A DNA stretch of 64,000 nt from positions 62,001 to 126,000 of the forward strand of contig CM032133.1 in assembly GCA_018894105.1 (NCBI GenBank), read 5' to 3'. Under the pieces are notes generated by a model. That model was not told the origin of the DNA. It saw nothing but the letters and a program-made list of their open reading frames with translations, and ran no database searches. Source of the DNA: Jacaranda mimosifolia (lineage: Eukaryota > Streptophyta > Magnoliopsida > Lamiales > Bignoniaceae). Both the position numbers and the translations under genes were made by a program. Shown piece after piece: positions 57,806-64,000 of the stretch; position 1 is the stretch's first letter; each line of letters opens with the position of its first letter.

Positions 57806-60291
57806 AAATATAACCAAGCATACATCCTTTTTTCCTTCAAAATGCAAAATTAAATTTGCCCAAAATACCCTCTTCTATCCTTCATTATCCCCAAAACTTC
57901 TCCATTATTCAATATATATCGATACATATATATCATATACATATCATATATATTTTATTATTATTTTTAATATAAAAAAATTACTCAATTCCATTTTCAC
58001 CCTAAAAACTCAACAAAAAAACATTGATTGACCTTTACAATAAAAATTATCTTCCTAAAAAATATAAACAAACATATCAAAACCTCCCAAAATAATTTTC
58101 TAACTATTCCCCAAAATATAAACAAGCATCTATCAAATTTCCCAATATAACTTCACATTCCCCAACCCCACTCCCAAAACTCTTTTTCCCAAAATACATA
58201 ATACAAAACATATATTTTGTAACTAAACATTACCATTGAATTTTCTTTTGCTAGATTTTGAAAATAAATTTGCTTCTTAGAAATATATTCTGAAAATACT
58301 CTAAGGAGTGATAAGTTTTCAAACTGAAATGCACAAGTAATCAAAAATAAGATCAAATTGATAGCTATATTATGGCAGGCGCTTCTCATATCTTACAGAA
58401 TTAGATTAATCAATGTGTTCAGTACCTATAATACAGTTAAAAACAGCAAAATCCTTAGTTATCTACACAAGACACAGCTAATAAATACTAACAGACGACA
58501 ACCCCCCCCCCCCCACCCCACCCAAAAATAGAAAAGAAAAGAAAAGAATAGAAAATAGTTAGCTACTTTATTTTCCACAAAAATGTGTCTACCAATTATT
58601 TTCTTTTTTTAGCTCATACTAGGAATAGGTTCGGTATATATTAATAGCCAAAAGGGGGATTACAAGTTAAAAGCATTTGAGCAAAATAAAATAAAAAAGT
58701 ACTTACTTCCCCACAACATTCCAAAATAAAAGAGAAATTGAAGGCTAATCACCCCTAAAGAAAATTAAACATACAAGAGTAAAGTACATTAATTACAATC
58801 TGTTGGCAATTAGTCCAGAATACTATTAAAATTAAGCAAGACCAATAAATAAGTCTTCAAAACGGTGAGCTACCAGCCCCTCCACAAGATAATTCCAGCC
58901 CATGCCTTAGGACAAATTGCAAAGTTCCCCAAGGTACGCATTTATGAATCAGGTTTCACAACCTTCATCCAGCAAAATAAAGCAAAGCAAGGAGCAAGAT
59001 GTAGTTGGCTTCCAGTTCCACGGTTCGAATTTGCTCTTCAGCAAATTTAAACCGAATTCTGGCACCAAAAAGTAGAAGTTCGAATCCCAATGTCACTTCA
59101 ACGCTGCCAACATTTGATTTCCTCTCTTCAGCAAAAATTCCGAAGAAAGAGACACTTTCGACTCCTCAATCCAGCAAGAAATTAGTAAAATTGAAGACCC
59201 ATTTCAAGTCAAAGAGAAGCAGGGATCAAAATTTGATCATCAAATCCTCAAGCCAGCGAAAATTCCAGGCAACAAAACAGGAGTGCCCAGGTCCAACTCC
59301 CAGCCAAAGCACCAATTTTCAGCACAATTCAATATTCAAAAAAAACAGCCAATCAAAAGACCCAGGTTCGATTCAGAACTTCAGCAGATTGAACAGAAAA
59401 AGGTAACAATCAAACCTTAGATTTTGAAGCAATAACTAAAGCCAATTTTTAAACCACCAAAATCATTTGACAGCTGCAAGAGACTGATGCGACAGCCCAT
59501 ACAAAATTAGCAATATATACGCCACAATTGCAGCAACCAAATTCAAAACTCTTCTGACGCAACTTGGAAATTCAGCAACAGACCAACCAAATCTCTCAAT
59601 AGAAGTAACTGTACAAGTAATTAGTGAAATGTGCAGCAGCAAAAAAACAGGATCCTCATAGCAGAAGCAGCTACAACTGATTCAGAAACCAAAAGTCCAG
59701 CAAGATGCGAGATTAAGACACCCCATCAATCAATTAACACAGCAGCAACGCAAGAGCTACTCCAAAATCAAAGTCAACCAAATCTAATCCAAACAAGAAA
59801 CAAAACAGATTGAGAACCAACTGTAACTCAAATTGCAGTTGAGACAATTGTGGTCCAAAAAGTGCAAAAGATTGACATGATCACAGAAACACATCCAATT
59901 CACCAGGAGGGGCAGAGACAATTCCCAGATTACAGAATCCATTCCACACAGCTGAATTAAGGACCATCTGTAACTCAAAAAAAAAAAGATTTACTTCTGA
60001 TCCAAAACAGCCAGTGCAACAGATTAGCAAAACTGAAGCAACTCATCACTTAACACAAGCAGCAAAAGGATTCACTCAATTGTGTAGAACAGAAATTTGA
60101 TAGCCAGAGGAAGAAATGAACTGCCCAAAAGCAAATTATATCCTAATATGAGATTCCAGCAACATCCTTTAACAAACTGATTAAGCAATTTAGTGAATGA
60201 GTCCTTCCTGCAAAGCAACACCCAACAGAGAACCAACCAAATTTTACTGATGAGTTGGTGCATTGCCAATGCATCATCCACATGAATGTTG
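57806..60291. other. Intergenic region between the repeat locus and VPS8
   Basis: AT-rich to 58,860, with a C-run of about 14 and CCCCACCCC at 58,502-58,524. From 58,880 to 60,050 base use changes (CAGCAA, TTCGAAT and AATTCAG phrases) with no supported coding frame; the 133-codon open stretch at 59,005-59,406 has Ser/Lys-rich low-complexity content. It may hold the VPS8 3' UTR near its right end and unidentified repeat DNA. Confidence 0.4.
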
Positions 60292-62867
60292 TCACCTCCT
60301 ACTGATCTTTTCCTTACCTTCAAAATGACAAATAAGTCGATTGTTTATCCAGTCTGGTTAGTTTGGTAAATCACAAACTTTTATTGGATAAACTAAGCAA
60401 TAACTTACCAAATATGTTTGATTTCAGGGGGAATCGGACTAATGAACCTTTCACTTTCACATCCCTGAGTTGCCTACTCTTTGGTTTTTCTGTTGTGGAA
60501 ACACGGCTGGTACTTGCTCCAGCTAAGATATCAATTCCTTTCTTTACCTTTTCATGGTAAAGAGCTGGAGGTCCAAGCTTCAATTGAGGCATGTTCTCTA
60601 TTTGGACCAATTTCTGATCTTTTTCAAGATTATGCAAGAGCTCAAACTGTTACAACCAAGTTCAGATGTGGCAAAGTAATTATGCAGACCTCTTTTAACA
60701 AACAAAAAGAGGGGGAGAAAATAAGAAAGAAAGAAAGAAAGGGATTATCCAGACACAAAAAATAATCAGGTGAGACCTGAGAACATACCCTTGAAGGTGC
60801 ATGCAAACCATACGAGTTATCTGCACTTTCATGATCATAAGCATGCAAAGCTGGTGTCGCACGTGCTTGCTTTGCCCTTGATAAGGACCTGCTCACTAGT
60901 CCTTTCTCTGCAAGCATAGATTTGCCATTTGACCTTTGACCCTTCTTCCTATGAATACAAATGGGACATCCTACTAAGGTGCCCCTAAATGAGGCCCCAT
61001 TTTCCTGAAGTTCACAATGGAGATGCATTGCATGACCACAGCTGAATACCTGAATGCTAGAATCAGAGGAATTTTTAGCAAGAAGGGAGTTACAGATACA
61101 ACAGACAAGGCTCCGGGGGGCATAACCATGAGAGGCACCCTTCCTGAGCAAACTCATGGTATAATATGTATCATCCTCGATCAAACTTTTTGCAGTGTCC
61201 TACATAAAAAGTAAATAAAAAATTAAAAATCACAGTTAAAAGGCGGCTGCTAAAATCTGAGGAATATATCCTTCCTACCAAATCGAAAAGTTCAAAATGG
61301 TGAAACCATTTAATATATCCAAGTTACATGGTATAAACACTACCAACAGATCAGGTAAATTGCTATTACACCCCACAGATAAGCATATTAGACTTGTATA
61401 ATTCAAGGAAGAAACTTGACTTTGAAAGAAGTGCAAAGCACTTGCGGCACGATTGGTACAGTGACTTGTCATTGTCGAAAAGGTCAGTCCAAATAAATGG
61501 AACTCCCTAGAAATGGTCTTCCCCGTTCTATTATTTGGATAAAAACATGGACTGAAGACAGAGTTAGTTTTTTTCATTCCTTTACTTGGTTCAGTTGAGT
61601 ACATAGTTCAACTGGAACAAAATTTTGTTGTTATCACTATTGTACCATATTTGTAACAACAACCATGATACATAGACGCATATTAAAACATAATGGCTAA
61701 TAACATAAATTATATTTTAATATAACGCAATCCATGTAGATATGTTTTTACACATAATTATGTGTATAATTAATATCAAAATATTCTAACACACACCTAC
61801 AACTATATATAATTTGTATTACTATAACTGTTTAATATTATATATTTGGTACACTAACTCATCCATAATCCATGATATACTTACATATGTGCTTAAAATT
61901 TCTACACACTTACACACACGCTATGGAAATACACACACACACACATTATATAATTATAAAATTTACTTTACCTATTTATTATATAATATATGTGCATATA
62001 TGCATAAATAAAATATATATTTCAGGAATAAATAAACTTGTAATACACAAGTATATTTTGGGAATAAGAAGGGAAGTGTTTTTTTTCCCCCTTTTTTTCA
62101 GCTATGATTCCTCATTAATCCTACTAAAGAGCAAATAACTATTTCCCATGGCTAATGAGAAATGACTTTTCCAACTCTAGCGAAAATAAGCTATCCTTGA
62201 ACCAACCCTTCTCTCTCAGTCTTACTTAACACAAAGTGGGATTAAAAGAGTGGGACAGGCTTTTCCTAGAATCCTCACTCCCTGCTACCAAACGTGCGGA
62301 TGATATCACTCTTTTCACTTTGAAATAGCACTAATTTTTACCTTAAACTCGAAAGAGAAAAAATTATTTGTCCGATTATTTCTGAAGTTGCATTTGCCAC
62401 ACCCAAACAACACTCAAGGTGGAAAGCCTCAAGGACAGAGACAGACAACTAATAGCACAACTATGTTGGACACTATACAAGGTAACCATTTTAATTTAAA
62501 TGAGAAATAGCATACAAGATAATGAAGACGCACCAGAATTCTTCTTTCAAAATCATATGTTCCAAGCATCCCCAGTATTGTCAGTTTAAAATCACCAAAT
62601 TCTTGATTGCCATTATCAGAAAGAAGTTTCAGCATGATTCGTGGGAGCCTAACATATCCAATCATGCCCTCGACAATATCTTTAATGAATATGGAGAACA
62701 GTTTCCTCATCATGCGAACACCTTTATGACTTTTGGAGACTTTCCATTTAAATTTGCATCCTCGTCCATCTTCCAACTCACCTATTGATCCATCAAGGGT
62801 GTCCTTGACTGCTTCCCTTCCAGAAGCTGTTCTAGCACTTCCTGAATCCATCAAGGGCTCACAAAAC
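60292..62867 (-). CDS. VPS8: VPS8, C-terminal four exons of the CORVET tethering subunit
   Basis: Plant VPS8 is a CORVET complex subunit that tethers membranes at endosomes on the way to the vacuole. Exons on the - strand: 62,867-62,534, 61,199-60,789, 60,646-60,409 and 60,317-60,292. All introns are GT-AG, and the joined frame is open for 335 codons to TGA 60,292-60,294. It reads FCEPLMDSG, SDNGNQEFGDFKLTILGMLG, TYDFERRIL|DTAKSLIEDD, YAPRSLVCCICNSLL, FSCGHAMHLHCEL and GCPIC (a RING-like Cys/His finger in exon 2 of these), then IENMPQLKLGPPALYHEKV and FPLKSNIFGKEKISRR. N-terminal WD40 and middle exons lie beyond 64,000. No lesion was seen, so it is probably functional. The last exon is only 26 bp. 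Confidence 0.87.
61200..62533 (-). other. VPS8: VPS8 intron (1,334 bp)
   Basis: Donor GTGCGT, acceptor TTTTATGTAG. It contains an AC dinucleotide run (61,930-61,945) and AT-rich DNA, with no nested gene. Confidence 0.8.
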
Positions 62868-64000
62868 CTATAAAGAAAATAAAGCAATTATATAGAGTGG
62901 TTTAAGAAGAAAAACAAGATCCAAGAAAACTTCATTCCAGTGCAGCAAATGCTACATCAAAAAAATTAGCATTCTCATCCTTCCCTCATTTTCTTCATTA
63001 TCACCCTCAAAAAGATAAGAAAAGTAATAAGTAGAAAAGGAGAAAAAGAATTGAGAGAAAGAAAGTAAAAAAATACAAAGACAAAAGACGAGAGATAAAG
63101 AAAATCTTTTTAATTTTTCTATATGAAATTGAGTTCCATTGTTTTGTAAGATACCTCTTTTTTCTATAAATCAATCCAACGATACTATAAAAAATACTTG
63201 AACAAATTATTTTATTTGGAAGGCCTAAAAAGGCAGCCCCCAGAAGCTAATTTTGCCTCACAAGACTATTTTATTCATCCAACTTCCATAATTTTGAAAC
63301 AGAATCTCATAAAATTAAATCCATTTACATACAATCAACTAGACCGCCTTTAAGTTACATATCTTATCAAAATTTTGGTTAGCGAAAAATAACGATAGCT
63401 AGTCAAGGACAAAAACAGAAGTTCATTAAATTTTTGGTTAACATTCATTTTTTGTCTAAAACCCTAATGACAAGTAAAGTTTTGTAAACTGGATAAATTT
63501 AGAGGGGAGGGCTTTGTAATTATGAAAGAGGAAGAGGAGAGCTAGTAATTTAGCTATTTCATAGGGGAGGCAACTGGGATTAACCCAAAAATTTAAGAAG
63601 AAAGAATCTGGAGCCTACTACAGTTGTTTGCATATCCCATTGATGACTTTGAACCTTTGTTCAAAAACATAGTATTCTTACATTCGGAACAATAAATAAA
63701 CCCAATTGTGGTCCCACTCAGTAAAATTGCGGCAGCCCGCTAGGTAAGAAAACACCGAGTAAAACATTCAGGATTATTTACTGCCAAACTGAGGTTCAAT
63801 TCTCAACATTACCACTCAATATAGAAAAATAAACTTATCTTATCCAATGCACATAATCAAGTAGTTTTTTGGTGATCATAGTTATAGCAAATTCTAACTA
63901 TTTGATTACTTAGACAAATAACAAAAAATATTCCTCAGACTACAGAAAGAAGGGGTGCTTTTGTCACAATGACTCCAATACACAATCAAGATTACTGTGG
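62868..64000 (-). other. Probably VPS8 intron, no exon recognised
   Basis: The acceptor TTTCTTTATAG at 62,868-62,878 shows that the gene continues upstream. I found no further VPS8 exon up to the window end. Confidence 0.55.

Noticed and set aside
58502..58524. C-run that could form a G-quadruplex on the - strand
   Set aside because: Homopolymer runs of this type are error-prone in assemblies, and nothing nearby suggests a function.
59024..59372. Several GTTCGAATCC / GGTTCGATTC B-box-like motifs
   Set aside because: No A box at the proper distance upstream on either strand, so neither tRNA genes nor SINEs are supported.
59005..59406. 133-codon open frame left of VPS8
   Set aside because: Ser/Lys/Gln-rich low-complexity text, no homology recognised, no promoter or splice context; probably chance in CAGCA-rich DNA.
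61275..61604. 109-codon minus-strand frame in the VPS8 intron
   Set aside because: Between well-defined splice sites, with no similarity to VPS8 or to transposons recognised.
61925..61946. AC dinucleotide run
   Set aside because: Ordinary microsatellite in an intron.

Overview
This window is nuclear DNA of a flowering plant, strongly AT-rich and dominated by decayed transposable elements. The evidence is plant-type L1-like LINEs that carry a C-terminal RNase H, Ty1/copia elements with initiator-Met-tRNA primer sites, CCCTAAA (plant telomere-type) motifs, an intron-bearing pseudogene of plastid pyruvate dehydrogenase E1 alpha, and the spliced 3' end of the endosomal tethering gene VPS8. The species cannot be named from the sequence alone.

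Layout. Positions 1-34,830 hold four LINE copies, all on the + strand and head to tail: A (1-4,611, entering from outside), B (4,612-21,436), C (about 24,023-30,829) and D (about 30,936-34,828, 5'-truncated). LINE B is split in its reverse-transcriptase motif by a 9,997-bp copia element on the - strand (8,194-18,190) with a perfect 5-bp target duplication. Degenerate CCCTAAA tracts lie at the LINE junctions. A 2.4-kb non-coding segment (21,548-23,950) separates B from C.

Positions 34,870-57,200 form a large inverted-repeat locus. A PDH-E1-alpha pseudogene copy on the + strand (arm 1, 34,866-37,672, with the gene continuing to 37,885) and a second copy on the - strand (arm 2, about 54,898-57,200) face each other. 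Between them lie a CACTA-like transposon end, a hAT-type MITE with an 8-bp duplication, a second related copia element (42,099-52,374, + strand, 5-bp duplication), and exon-like fragments of an unrecognised gene. A 292-bp tandem duplication abuts arm 2.

Positions 60,292-62,867 (- strand) carry the last four exons of VPS8, which look intact. This is the only plausibly functional host gene in the window.

Main hidden structures. (1) The 3' UTRs of three LINEs each carry an antisense tRNA-like module with A-box and B-box spacing, in a region crowded with TGGGCY motifs. (2) Both copia leaders hold three similarly spaced direct repeats between primer-binding site and gag. (3) Both copia 5' LTRs have lost the TATA segment that the 3' LTRs keep. 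(4) The inverted PDH arms share a premature stop at the same codon, and the second copia's 3' LTR points into arm 2 in the antisense direction.
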